A stretch of DNA of 64,000 nt, taken from the NCBI GenBank assembly GCA_023423695.1, contig JAFAFA010000079.1, positions 186,001 through 250,000 of the forward strand, read 5' to 3'. Each line of letters opens with the position of its first letter. Position 1 is the first letter of the stretch. Of this stretch, positions 34,633-43,129 are shown piece by piece. A model generated the notes under the pieces. The model did not search any database. It saw only the letters and a list, made by a program, of their open reading frames with translations, and was not told where the DNA came from. Made by a program: the position numbers and the translations under genes. The DNA is from Pseudomonadota bacterium (GTDB taxonomy: Bacteria; Pseudomonadota; Alphaproteobacteria; Azospirillales; Azospirillaceae).

Positions 34633-35972
34633 GCCAGAACCTCAGTGAGCGCGGCGGCGAAGGCGTCCATGTCGGCGTCGGTGTTGGTCTCGGTAACGGC
34701 GACCAGCAGCAGGTCTTCCATCTCGCCCGGATAGAGGCGTGACACCGGCACACCGCCCAGGATTCGGCGCTTCGCAAGCTCCTCGACCACCGCGGCGGCC
34801 GGCTTCGGCAGCTTCACGGTGAATTCGTTGAAGAAGCCGTCGTTAAGCACCTGGACACCCGGAACCGCCGCCAGCTTGTCGGCCATCTGGACCGCCTTGG
34901 CGTGATTCAGCTGTGCCAACTGCGTGATCCCCGCCTCGCCCAGCAGGCTGACATGGATCGAGAAGGCCAGGGCGCACAGGCCGGAGTTGGTGCAGATGTT
35001 GGAGGTCGCCTTCTCGCGGCGGATGTGCTGCTCGCGGGTAGAAAGCGTCAGCACGAAGCCGCGGCGGCCGTCGGCGTCCACCGTCTCGCCGCACAGGCGG
35101 CCTGGCATCTGGCGGACATACTTGTCCTTCACCGCGAACAGCCCGACATAGGGGCCGCCGAAGTTCAGCGCGTTGCCGAAGGACTGGCCTTCCGCCGCGA
35201 CGATGTCGGCGCCCATGTCGCCCGGCGGTGTCAGCAGCCCCAGCGACAGCGCCTCCGTCACCACGACGATCAGAAGGGCGCCCTTGGCCTGACAGGCGGC
35301 GGCCAGATCGGTGTAGTCGCGGACATGGCCGAACACGTCGGGGTTCTGCACGACGACGCAGGAGGTCTTGTCGTCGACCAGCGCCAGCAGATCCTCGCCA
35401 CCCGTCGGTGCGGCCGGCAGGGCCACCGCCTCGAACCCGATGAAGCGCGCGTCGGTGGTGGTCACGTCGCGGTAATGCGGATGCAGGCCGCCGGACAGGA
35501 TCGCCTTCTTCCGCCGGGTGATGCGGTTGGCCATCATCACCGCCTCGGCGCAGGAGGTGGCGCCGTCATACATCGAGGCGTTGGCCACATCCATGCCGGT
35601 CAGCAGCGCGACCTGGGTCTGGAATTCGAACAGCACCTGCAGCGTGCCCTGGCTCACCTCCGGCTGATACGGGGTGTAGGCGGTCAGGAACTCGCCGCGC
35701 TGGACCAGATGATCGACGGTGGCAGGCACATGGTGGCGGTAGGCACCGGCGCCGAGGAAGCTCGGCACCGACCCGGCCGGCACATTCTTCGCCGCCATGG
35801 AGCCCAGCAGCCGCTCGACCTCGAGCTCGCCCATATGGTTGGGCAGGCCCCCGATCGGGCCGGCCAGCCGGGCCGACTTTGGAACATCGCGGAACAGGTC
35901 TTCGACCGATGTTGCGCGGACGGCCTCCAGCATCGACTGCCGGTCGGCCTCGGTCAGGGGCAGATAGCGCAT
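34629..35972 (-). CDS. gcvPA: glycine dehydrogenase (decarboxylating) subunit 1
   Basis: 447-residue N-terminal-type subunit of the P-protein, lacking the PLP lysine but completing the dimer-like active site with GcvPB. It opens MRYLPLTEADRQSMLEAV and carries FLGAGAYRHHVP, YTPYQPEVSQGTLQVLFEFQT and NASMYDGATSCAEAV, all typical. The gene begins one base after the gcvH stop and overlaps gcvPB by four bases, so subunit synthesis is coupled. Confidence 0.96.
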   Translation of the reverse strand: MRYLPLTEADRQSMLEAVRATSVEDLFRDVPKSARLAGPIGGLPNHMGELEVERLLGSMAAKNVPAGSVPSFLGAGAYRHHVPATVDHLVQRGEFLTAYTPYQPEVSQGTLQVLFEFQTQVALLTGMDVANASMYDGATSCAEAVMMANRITRRKKAILSGGLHPHYRDVTTTDARFIGFEAVALPAAPTGGEDLLALVDDKTSCVVVQNPDVFGHVRDYTDLAAACQAKGALLIVVVTEALSLGLLTPPGDMGADIVAAEGQSFGNALNFGGPYVGLFAVKDKYVRQMPGRLCGETVDADGRRGFVLTLSTREQHIRREKATSNICTNSGLCALAFSIHVSLLGEAGITQLAQLNHAKAVQMADKLAAVPGVQVLNDGFFNEFTVKLPKPAAAVVEELAKRRILGGVPVSRLYPGEMEDLLLVAVTETNTDADMDAFAAALTEVLA

Positions 35973-35973
35973 G

Positions 35974-36348
35974 TTAGTGGGATTCCTCCACGAAGGCCTT
36001 GTAGGCCGCTTCGTCCATCAGACCATCGAGTTCGGAGGCGTCCTTCAACTGGATCTTGAAGAACCAGCCGTCACCCTCGGCGGCGCTGTTGACCATCGAC
36101 GGGTCGTCCACCAGAGCCTGATTGGCTTCCACGACAGTGCCGGACACCGGGGCGTACACGTCGCTGGCGGCCTTCACCGATTCGACGACCGCGGCTTCCT
36201 TGCCCTGCTCCAGCACGCGGCCGGCCTCGGGCAGTTCGACGAACACCACGTCGCCCAGCTGGCTCTGCGCAAAGTCGGAGACGCCGATGGTGGCGATGTC
36301 GCCCTCGACGAGAACCCACTCGTGATCCTTGGTGAACTTCTTGGTCAT
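35974..36348 (-). CDS. gcvH: glycine cleavage system H protein
   Basis: 124-residue lipoyl carrier. The lipoylated lysine is K59 in AAVVESVKAASDVYAP. The flexible arm shuttles the aminomethyl group from the P-protein to the T-protein and electrons to the L-protein (not encoded here). Normal length. It lies 52 bases after gcvT in the operon; no lipoyl synthase gene is adjacent. Confidence 0.97.
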   Translation of the reverse strand: MTKKFTKDHEWVLVEGDIATIGVSDFAQSQLGDVVFVELPEAGRVLEQGKEAAVVESVKAASDVYAPVSGTVVEANQALVDDPSMVNSAAEGDGWFFKIQLKDASELDGLMDEAAYKAFVEESH

Positions 36349-36400
36349 CTGAAGAATTCCCTGTTCAAAACGGTTGCTTGTGGTTGGGAATGCCGAGGGC

Positions 36401-37513
36401 TCAGCCCCGGTAATAGCGTTGCGGCACGAAGGGCGTTGCGGCGACGCGGGCGGGCAGCGGCTTGCCGCGCACCACCAGCGTCAGCGGCGTGTCCACCGCC
36501 GAATTTGCGATGTCGACATAGCCCATGGCCACCGGCGCGCCGGCGGTCGGGCCGAAGCCGCCGCTGGTGATCTCGCCGATGCGGTTGCCGTTGGCGTCCT
36601 GGATTTCCGTATGCTCGCGGGCCGGCTGTCGGCCTTCCGGCTGGATGCCGACGCGGCGGCGCGTGGCGCCTTCGGTCAGCTGCCGGTGGATGATGTCGTA
36701 ACCGGGGAAGCCACCCTCGGCGCGGCGGCGCTTCGGCAGCGTCCATTCCAGCGCCCCTTCGACCGGCGTGGTGGTGGTGTCGATGTCGTGGCCGTAGAGG
36801 CAGAGCCCGGCCTCCAGCCGCAGCGAATCGCGCGCACCGAGCCCGATCGCCTCGACCTCCGATTCGGCCAGCAGGGCACGGGCGATCATCTCCGCATCGG
36901 CCTTGTCGCAGGAGATTTCGTAGCCGTCTTCGCCGGTATAGCCGGAGCGGGTCAGGATCACCGGCACGCCCTTGAAGGTGGCCGACAGGTAGGTCATGAA
37001 CTTCATGGTGGCGGCTTCCGGCACGAAGCGGCCCATCACCTCGGCCGCCATCGGACCCTGCAGCGCCATCAGCGCCAGATCGTCCAGCAGTTCGACCTCG
37101 GCCTTGCCGGCCAGCTTCTCGCGCAGATGGGCGACGTCCTGCTCCTTGCAGGCGGCGTTCACCACCAGGAACAGGTGGTCGCCGGCATTGGTCACCATCA
37201 GGTCGTCGAGGATGCCGCCCTGCTCGTTCAGGAACAGCGTGTAGCGCATGCGGCCCTGCGCCAAGCCCTTGATGTCGCCGGGAACCAGCGTTTCCAGGGC
37301 GGCGGCGGGATCGGCGCCGGTCAGGCGGACCTGCCCCATGTGGGACACGTCGAACAGCCCGGCCTTCTCGCGGGTGTGCTGGTGCTCCTTCAGGATGCCC
37401 AGCGGATACTGCACCGGCATGTCATAGCCGGCGAAAGGCACCATGCGGGCGCCAAGCTCGACATGGAGCGCGTGCAGCGGGGTGGTTTTGAGTGCGGTTG
37501 CGGCCTCGGTCAC
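36401..37513 (-). CDS. gcvT: glycine cleavage system T protein (aminomethyltransferase)
   Basis: 370-residue enzyme transferring the methylene unit from lipoyl-GcvH to tetrahydrofolate and releasing ammonia. Family segments include LHALHVELGARMVPFAGYDMPVQY near the N terminus, VSHMGQVRLTG and the folate-site GEDGYEISC. The open frame runs upstream into the riboswitch region. I chose GTG at 37513, which has GGAGG in place and gives the standard length. First gene of the gcvT-gcvH-gcvPA-gcvPB operon, preceded by a tandem glycine riboswitch. Confidence 0.95.
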   Translation of the reverse strand: MTEAATALKTTPLHALHVELGARMVPFAGYDMPVQYPLGILKEHQHTREKAGLFDVSHMGQVRLTGADPAAALETLVPGDIKGLAQGRMRYTLFLNEQGGILDDLMVTNAGDHLFLVVNAACKEQDVAHLREKLAGKAEVELLDDLALMALQGPMAAEVMGRFVPEAATMKFMTYLSATFKGVPVILTRSGYTGEDGYEISCDKADAEMIARALLAESEVEAIGLGARDSLRLEAGLCLYGHDIDTTTTPVEGALEWTLPKRRRAEGGFPGYDIIHRQLTEGATRRRVGIQPEGRQPAREHTEIQDANGNRIGEITSGGFGPTAGAPVAMGYVDIANSAVDTPLTLVVRGKPLPARVAATPFVPQRYYRG

Positions 37514-37567
37514 GCGGGTCCTCCGACAAGGTTTCAGCGCCCGCACCGGGATCGATGCAGGAAGCTG

Positions 37568-37797
37568 CCCCCTCTGTCTTGGACCTGAGAGATTCACCGC
37601 CGACCGGTCGAGCCGGGCACCCGGTTTACTCCTTCGGTGAGTCGCGGCGGGTGAGCGCCGAGGCTGCTTTCCAGAGTTGCCTTATCCCCTTGCGGTCCTT
37701 TTGCCTGAGAGTTTCCGGGGGCGGTTGCTCCTTCGGCGCCGCCTGCGAACCCGCCCGTTTCCGGCGGCTCGACAGGCGATCTCTCCCGCGAGGGATC
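37568..37797 (-). ncRNA. tandem glycine riboswitch (gcvT element)
   Basis: On the minus strand two glycine aptamers lie in series about 55 bases before gcvT. Aptamer 1 (about 37797-37690) contains GGGAGAGAT, GCGCCGAAGGAGCAA and AACTCTCAGGCAAAAGGACCG. Aptamer 2 (about 37680-37568) contains ACTCTGGAAAG, CACCGAAGGAGTAA and ATCTCTCAGGTCCAAGACAG. These are the conserved cores of the family. Glycine binding would allow expression of the cleavage operon. Confidence 0.95.
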
Positions 37798-37883
37798 ATC
37801 GGCGTGATGGCGGCACACTGTCGCGAATGGACAGCTTTGTCAATCGACGGATACGGCCAAGACCTGCTCTCTCATCGGCCGCC

Positions 37884-37959
37884 ATCCCCGCGAAGGCGGG
37901 GACCCAGACTTTGCAGCCAAGCATCTGATGCAGCTGGATTCCCGCCTTCGCGGGAATGA
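37884..37959. repeat. small inverted repeat of the GCGAAGGCGGG type
   Basis: Two hairpins in inverted orientation, ATCCCCGCGAAGGCGGGGAC at one end and TTCCCGCCTTCGCGGGAA at the other, about 76 bases overall. It differs from copies A-E. Very similar units are dispersed in many proteobacterial genomes (from memory). It lies between the gcv riboswitch and the lipoprotein gene end. Confidence 0.75.
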
Positions 37960-38000
37960 CGGCAGAGAGGGTGTCAGCCGAACTCAGGCAGACCGGCGCC

Positions 38001-38537
38001 TTACTTCTTCATCTGCGTCCGGTTGAACTCCAGCTGCTCCGGCGTCAGCTGGAAGCCGAGATAGATCTTCCAGTCCTTGGCGTTGGCATCCTTGGGCAGC
38101 GGAATGCGCGGGGCCAGTTCCTCCCTGGTGCCGGCGCGCGGCTGGCCGGTGACGAAGGTCACGTCGGTGTCGAAATAGGCCTTCGACACCAGCGTGTCGT
38201 CCGGCTGGGCGAGCGCCACGAAATACTGGTACTTGGCGGTGTTGCCCTGCAGGGCCGGACCGCGCTCGGCCACCAGGAAGACGTTCACGTTCACCGTGAC
38301 GCCGCTGCTGGTGTATTCGCAGTTGCCGGTGTAATCGACCAGCGCCGCGCGCGACTCCAGATCGGTCAGATCCTTGCCGCCGGGGCGGAAGACCGTCACC
38401 TCCTGCAGGTCGCGGACGATGTTGACCTTGGGGCAGGCCAGCGCCGCTTCGGCCGGGTCGGTCGGTCCCAAACCGGAACAGCCGGACAGCACCGCGACGG
38501 CCCCGGCGGCGAGCAGCGCAGGGCGGCTCTTACGCAT
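38001..38537 (-). CDS. hypothetical outer-membrane-type lipoprotein
   Basis: About 178 residues from ATG 38537. The signal peptide MRKSRPALLAAGAVAVLSGC ends in a lipobox LSGC with the lipidated cysteine. The mature part has a conserved-looking core (KVNIVRDLQEVTVFRPGGKD, NCEYTSSGVTVNVNVFLVAERG) that I recognise only as a recurring alphaproteobacterial lipoprotein without a known function. Residues after the lipid Cys are SGLG, suggesting outer-membrane sorting. A longer start at 38597 is possible. Convergent with nothing; divergent from ispH. Confidence 0.75.
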   Translation of the reverse strand: MRKSRPALLAAGAVAVLSGCSGLGPTDPAEAALACPKVNIVRDLQEVTVFRPGGKDLTDLESRAALVDYTGNCEYTSSGVTVNVNVFLVAERGPALQGNTAKYQYFVALAQPDDTLVSKAYFDTDVTFVTGQPRAGTREELAPRIPLPKDANAKDWKIYLGFQLTPEQLEFNRTQMKK

Positions 38538-38750
38538 CAGGGACGCCAGCGGGCTTTTCCGGGCGGGGGTTCCTATATTACGGTCGCGGCGGTCCATCGG
38601 TTCGGCCTGATCGGTTAACGGGCTGTTGGACCGCGACTTTAGTGTCCCAGCTTGACCGGCACAAGACCGCGCGGCGGTTCTATCCCTTGCGACGGTTCGG
38701 CACAGGACCACCTTTGGGCACGTCTTCTATGCAAGGGCGGAACAGCGCAT

Positions 38751-39728
38751 ATGACCACCACCAATTCCCCGGCAATCCAGCCCTTGACGATTCTGCTGGC
38801 GGCTCCCCGCGGCTTTTGCGCCGGCGTCGACCGAGCGATCCAGATCGTCGAAACGGCGTTGGACCGTTTCGGGGCGCCGGTCTATGTCCGGCATGAGATC
38901 GTCCACAACCGATTCGTGGTCGAAAGCCTGGAGGCCAAGGGCGCCGTCTTCGTCGACGAACTGACCGAGGTGCCCGACGGCCGCCCGGTGGTGTTCTCCG
39001 CCCATGGCGTGCCGAAATCGGTGCCGCAGGCGGCGGAGGCACGCGGCCTGTTCTACCTCGACGCCACCTGCCCGCTGGTCAGCAAGGTCCACCGCGAGGC
39101 CGAACGCCATTTCGAGGACGGCCGCCAGATCGTCCTGATCGGTCATGCCGGGCATCCGGAAGTGATCGGCACCATGGGCCAGTTGCCCGACGGCGCCGTC
39201 GTGCTGGTGGAGAGCGTGGCCGATGTCGCCACGATTGAAGTCCGGGATCCGGAAAACCTCGCCTACGCCACGCAGACCACGCTGTCGGTCGACGAGACGA
39301 CGGAGATCCTGGCCGCGCTCCAGGCCCGCTTCCCCGCCATTGCCGGGCCGAAGAAGGAGGACATCTGCTACGCCACCACCAACCGTCAGGCGGCGGTAAA
39401 GGCGATAGCGCCGAAAGTGGACGCGCTGCTGGTGCTCGGTGCGCCGAACTCGTCGAACTCCAAGCGGCTGGTGGAGGTGGCGAAGATCCATGGCTGCCCG
39501 GCCGCCCAGCTGGTCCAGCGCGCCGCCGAGATCGACTGGAGCGCACTGTCCGGCGTCGCCCGGCTCGGCATCACCGCCGGCGCTTCGGCACCGGAAGTGC
39601 TGGTGGAGGAAGTCCTCGAGGCCGCCCGCGCCCGATTCGACGTGACGGTGGAAGAGCTGCGCACGGCGACCGAGAACATCGTGTTCAAGCTGCCGCGCGC
39701 GTTATCGGTGGAGCGGGAGACGGTTTGA
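38751..39728 (+). CDS. ispH: 4-hydroxy-3-methylbut-2-enyl diphosphate reductase
   Basis: 325-residue iron-sulfur enzyme making IPP and DMAPP in the last step of the MEP isoprenoid pathway. The three cluster cysteines are C23 (APRGFCAGVDRAI), C107 (DATCPLVSKVH) and C206 (EDICYATTNRQ). The substrate motif NSSNSKRLVEVA and the catalytic HPE segment (GHAGHPEVIG) are present. The ATG at 38751 gives the family N terminus; the frame extends 33 codons upstream without homology. Followed by repeat copy C and the convergent cobQ. Confidence 0.97.
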   Translation: MTTTNSPAIQPLTILLAAPRGFCAGVDRAIQIVETALDRFGAPVYVRHEIVHNRFVVESLEAKGAVFVDELTEVPDGRPVVFSAHGVPKSVPQAAEARGLFYLDATCPLVSKVHREAERHFEDGRQIVLIGHAGHPEVIGTMGQLPDGAVVLVESVADVATIEVRDPENLAYATQTTLSVDETTEILAALQARFPAIAGPKKEDICYATTNRQAAVKAIAPKVDALLVLGAPNSSNSKRLVEVAKIHGCPAAQLVQRAAEIDWSALSGVARLGITAGASAPEVLVEEVLEAARARFDVTVEELRTATENIVFKLPRALSVERETV

Positions 39729-39757
39729 GGGGCCGCCGTACTGCGATTGCGGAGTTA

Positions 39758-39864
39758 GACCCCCACCTTGATCCTCCCCCGCTGGGCGGGGGAGGACATT
39801 GGACTTTTGTCGGCGTTCAGCAGTTGTCCCTCCCCCGCCCAGCGGGGGAGGTTAGGTGGGGGTC
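39758..39864. repeat. intergenic inverted-repeat element, copy C
   Basis: Ends GACCCCCACCTTGATC... and ...AGGTTAGGTGGGGGTC, with internal stems CTCCCCCGCTGGGCGGGGGAG and CTCCCCCGCCCAGCGGGGGAG. It touches the cobQ stop codon and lies 30 bases from the ispH stop, so it fills the gap between convergent genes. Confidence 0.85.
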
Positions 39865-41345
39865 TAACGTCTTCCCTCCGCCACCGCCAACAGCCCGTCC
39901 ACATTCACCACGTTCTCCAGCCGATCCGCGACCGCGTCGAGCGCCCGCTCCACGGCCACTCCATAAGCCAGTTCCGACCCGCCGCCCATCCCACGCAGAT
40001 ACGCCGCGCGGAATCCGTCCGCGCCGAACAGCCCGTGCAGGTAGCAACCCGCAACCCGCCCGTCCGCCGACTCCGCGCCGTCCGTCACGCCACCCGCAAG
40101 CTCCAGCATCGGCCGCGCCCGGTCCGGTCCGTCGGTCCGGCCCATGTGCATCTCGTACCCCGCCACCGCCGCGCCGGTGCGGCGTTCCCGACCGCGGGCT
40201 TCCTCCAGCACCTTCGGGCCTTTCAACACCGTCTCGACATCCAGCAGCCCAAGCCCGGCGGCTTCGCCCGGTGGGCCTTCGATGCCGTCCGGATCGGCGA
40301 TCCGATGCCCGAGCATCTGGTATCCGCCGCAGATGCCAAGTACCCGCCCGCCACGCCGCCAGTGGGCCAGCAGGTCGATGTCCCAGCCCTGCGCCCGCAG
40401 GAACGCGAGGTCGGCGATGGTCGCCTTGGTACCTGGGAGGATCACCAGATCGGCATCGCCCGGCAGCGGCTGGCCGGGACGCACCATGGTCAGGGCGACG
40501 CCGGGCTCCTGCGCCAGCGGATCGAAATCGTCGAAGTTGGCGATCCGCGACAGCATCGGCACGGCCACGCGCACCGCCCCGTCACCCGCAGCCCGCGGCC
40601 GGTCGAGCGCAACCGCATCCTCCGCCGGCAGGGTCGCCGCCTCGGGCAGCCAGGGCACCACGCCGAAGCCGCGCCAGCCGGTGTGGCTCTCGATGATCCG
40701 CAGACCTTCATCGAACAGGCGAACATCGCCGCGAAACTTGTTGATGAGAAAGCCTTTTATCCTCTCTTGCTCAGATTTTGGTAGAAGTGCGTGCGTACCG
40801 ACCAGGCTGGCGATCACGCCGCCGCGGTCGATGTCGCCGACCAAGAGGACCGGCACGTCGGCTGCGGTGGCGAAGCCCATGTTGGCAATGTCGCCGGCCC
40901 GCAGATTGACCTCGGCCGGACTGCCGGCGCCCTCTACCACCACGATGTCGGCCTCGGCGCGGAGCCGCTCGAAGCTGTCCAGCACGGTGCCCAGCAGTTC
41001 GCGCTTGCGCGCCTGATAGTCGGCGGCGCGCGCGGTGCCGACCACCACGCCGCGCACCACCACCTGACTTCCGATGTCCGACTGCGGCTTCAGCAGAACC
41101 GGGTTCATGTGAACGCTGGGCGCCACGCCGCAGGCCCGCGCCTGAAGCGCCTGCGCCCGTCCGATCTCGCCGCCGTCCGCCGTCACCGCCGCGTTGTTGG
41201 ACATGTTCTGCGGCTTGAACGGCCGGACGGTCAGCCCGCGCCGCACCAGCGCCCGGCACAGCCCCGCCACCAGCAGCGACTTGCCGACATCGGAGCCGGT
41301 GCCCTGCAGCATGATCGCACCAGACCTCATCGCCTGCGACCGCAT
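39864..41345 (-). CDS. cobQ: cobyric acid synthase (amidotransferase)
   Basis: 493-residue ATP-dependent amidase that adds four amide groups to adenosylcobyrinic acid diamide in cobalamin synthesis. The N-terminal synthetase domain has the P-loop-like MLQGTGSDVGKSLLVAGL and RPFKPQNMSNN. The C-terminal class I glutaminase has the nucleophile in GICGGYQMLG and the His in GCYLHGLFGADG. An 11-codon island of rare AT-rich codons (40755-40787) encodes the conserved LLPKSEQERIK. Begins three bases after the cobO stop; ATG at 41330 is an alternative start. Last gene of the cupin-cobU-cobO-cobQ operon. Confidence 0.95.
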   Translation of the reverse strand: MRSQAMRSGAIMLQGTGSDVGKSLLVAGLCRALVRRGLTVRPFKPQNMSNNAAVTADGGEIGRAQALQARACGVAPSVHMNPVLLKPQSDIGSQVVVRGVVVGTARAADYQARKRELLGTVLDSFERLRAEADIVVVEGAGSPAEVNLRAGDIANMGFATAADVPVLLVGDIDRGGVIASLVGTHALLPKSEQERIKGFLINKFRGDVRLFDEGLRIIESHTGWRGFGVVPWLPEAATLPAEDAVALDRPRAAGDGAVRVAVPMLSRIANFDDFDPLAQEPGVALTMVRPGQPLPGDADLVILPGTKATIADLAFLRAQGWDIDLLAHWRRGGRVLGICGGYQMLGHRIADPDGIEGPPGEAAGLGLLDVETVLKGPKVLEEARGRERRTGAAVAGYEMHMGRTDGPDRARPMLELAGGVTDGAESADGRVAGCYLHGLFGADGFRAAYLRGMGGGSELAYGVAVERALDAVADRLENVVNVDGLLAVAEGRR

Positions 41346-41348
41346 AGC

Positions 41349-41972
41349 TCAGAACTCGATGCCGGCCTGGGCCTTCACCCCGGCCTCGAACGGGTGCTTG
41401 ACCAGCGTCATCTCGGTGACGAGGTCAGCGGCGGCGATCAGCTCCGGCTTGGCGTTGCGGCCGGTGATGCAGACATGCAGGCCGGGCCGGCGGGCGGCCA
41501 GCGTCGCCAGCACGTCGTCCAACGGCAGGTAGTCCATACGCAGCACGATGTTCAACTCGTCCAGCACGATCAGGCGGTAGCGCGGGTCGGCCATCAGTTC
41601 CTTCGCCTTGGCCCAGGCGGCCTCGGCGGCGGCGATGTCGCGGGCCCGGTCCTGGGTGTCCCAGGTGAACCCCTCGCCCATCGTGTGGAAATCGACCAGA
41701 TCCTCGAAGCGCTCGAGCGCAACCGTCTCGCCGGTGGACCAGGCGCCCTTGACGAACTGCACCATGCCAACGCGCATGCCGTGGCCGACGGCGCGCATCA
41801 TCAGGCCGAAGGCGGCGGTCGACTTGCCCTTGCCCTTGCCGGTGTGGACCATCAGCAGGCCCTTCTCGATCCTCTTCGACGCGAGCGCCCGCTCCTGCAG
41901 CGCCTTGCGCCGCATCATCTTCTCGGCATGACGGCGGTTCAGTTCGTCGGTATCGACCATATTGTCGGTCAT
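41349..41972 (-). CDS. cobO: cob(I)yrinic acid a,c-diamide adenosyltransferase
   Basis: 207-residue CobA/BtuR/CobO enzyme that attaches the adenosyl group from ATP to the corrin cobalt. The P-loop is LMVHTGKGKGKSTAAFG, with MVQFVKGAW and the acidic motif LIVLDELNIVLRMDYLP also family-typical; the N-terminal basic helix RRHAEKMMRRKALQERALASK is characteristic. The start overlaps the cobU stop by four bases (41969-41972). It works immediately before CobQ in the pathway, consistent with the gene order. Confidence 0.95.
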   Translation of the reverse strand: MTDNMVDTDELNRRHAEKMMRRKALQERALASKRIEKGLLMVHTGKGKGKSTAAFGLMMRAVGHGMRVGMVQFVKGAWSTGETVALERFEDLVDFHTMGEGFTWDTQDRARDIAAAEAAWAKAKELMADPRYRLIVLDELNIVLRMDYLPLDDVLATLAARRPGLHVCITGRNAKPELIAAADLVTEMTLVKHPFEAGVKAQAGIEF

Positions 41973-42493
41973 GTGGAGGTTCCCTTCACGAACATCGGCA
42001 GACCGGCGACGGTCAACACGACGCGCGGCGCAACGGCCGCAATGGATTGGTGCAGGCGTCCGGCATGGTCGCGGAAGCGGCGCGCCAGCGCGTTGTCGGG
42101 CACGATGCCGAGGCCGACCTCGTTTGAGACCAGGACCACCCGGCCCGGCAGCGTCGGCAACAGCTCCACCAATGCCGCAGTCTCCGCGGCGATGTCGGCC
42201 TCCGCCATCATCAGATTTGTCAGCCACAGGGTCAGGCAATCGACCAGCACGCCGGTGCCGGCGGCGGCATGGCGGCGGAGCGCGCCGGTCAGGTCCCGCG
42301 GCTCCTCCACCGTCGTCCAATCGGGGCCGCGGTCGTCGCGGTGCTTCGCCACCCGCTCCGCCATCTCCGCGTCCCAGATTTGCGAAGTGGCGATATAGAC
42401 GCGCGGCCCGCCCAGCGCCGTCACCAGCCCTTCGGCATAGCGGCTCTTGCCGGAGCGGGCGCCGCCCAGCACCAGGGTCAAGTCAACCGTCAT
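41969..42493 (-). CDS. cobU: adenosylcobinamide kinase / guanylyltransferase
   Basis: 174-residue bifunctional enzyme (CobU, CobP in Pseudomonas denitrificans) that phosphorylates adenosylcobinamide and then adds GMP. The P-loop is LVLGGARSGKSRYAE, the guanylylated histidine is expected in RVAKHRDDRGPDW, and CLTLWLTNLM with SNEVGLGIVPDN are conserved. Normal length. It overlaps the cupin gene upstream and cobO downstream by four bases each, making a tightly coupled cluster. No cobalamin riboswitch was seen upstream. Confidence 0.95.
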   Translation of the reverse strand: MTVDLTLVLGGARSGKSRYAEGLVTALGGPRVYIATSQIWDAEMAERVAKHRDDRGPDWTTVEEPRDLTGALRRHAAAGTGVLVDCLTLWLTNLMMAEADIAAETAALVELLPTLPGRVVLVSNEVGLGIVPDNALARRFRDHAGRLHQSIAAVAPRVVLTVAGLPMFVKGTST

Positions 42494-42972
42494 TCCCAGG
42501 GCGTTCCGTCACGGTGGCGATAGGCGCCGTCGCGCCACACCATGTCCTCGTCCGAATAATCGATCTCGTCACCGCCGCTGCGGTCGCCGACCTCCAGATA
42601 GCTGGCCGGCAGTCCGCTGCGGTTGATCAGGCGGTGGCCATCGGCGACGCCATGGGGAAATCCAGCACACATGCCGGCGGTCAGCAGGGTTTCACCCGCG
42701 TCGGTGACCAGGGTCAGTTCCCCCTCCACCACATAGACGAACTCGTCCTGGCGGCTGTGCCAGTGGCGCAGCGCCGACGACGCGCCGGGCGCCAGCCGGG
42801 TCAGGTTGACGCCGAAATTGGTGAGCCCCAGCGGATCGCCAAGCGCAATCCGGTGCCGCCCGGCCACCTGCGCCCGGAAGGGCTGCGGATAGTCGGTGGA
42901 GCCGGCGTCGGCGGTCAGGGCGGCTGGATCGATGACCGGCGGTTTCGGCACGGGCGGTCTCCGGATTGGCAT
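42490..42972 (-). CDS. cupin domain protein at head of the cob cluster
   Basis: 160-residue single-cupin protein. Metal-binding motif 1 is ALRHWHSRQDEFVYVVEGE (G-less H-x-H variant) and motif 2 is AGMCAGFPHGVADGHRLIN. The C-terminal tail DYSDEDMVWRDGAYRHRDG is typical of a recurring proteobacterial cupin group without a known reaction. It overlaps cobU by four bases and is probably the first gene of the operon, but nothing ties it to cobalamin chemically. Confidence 0.8.
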   Translation of the reverse strand: MPIRRPPVPKPPVIDPAALTADAGSTDYPQPFRAQVAGRHRIALGDPLGLTNFGVNLTRLAPGASSALRHWHSRQDEFVYVVEGELTLVTDAGETLLTAGMCAGFPHGVADGHRLINRSGLPASYLEVGDRSGGDEIDYSDEDMVWRDGAYRHRDGTPWE

Positions 42973-43129
42973 TGCGGGTCAGGACTGTCGCAAACCGGGC
43001 CGGCGCCGTCAAACTGTGCAAATTCCCCTGTCGGCAGGGTTGCGGATCAGGGTTGAAGGGGGCGCGGCTGGACAGGCTCACCCTCGCCCACCATGCTTAT
43101 CGCAACGCGAAATCACAACCTGCGATCCG

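Noticed and set aside
42973..43129. Possible cobalamin riboswitch ahead of the cupin-cobU-cobO-cobQ cluster
   Set aside because: The gap is short and lacks the B12-box type sequence; nothing resembling the aptamer core is seen.
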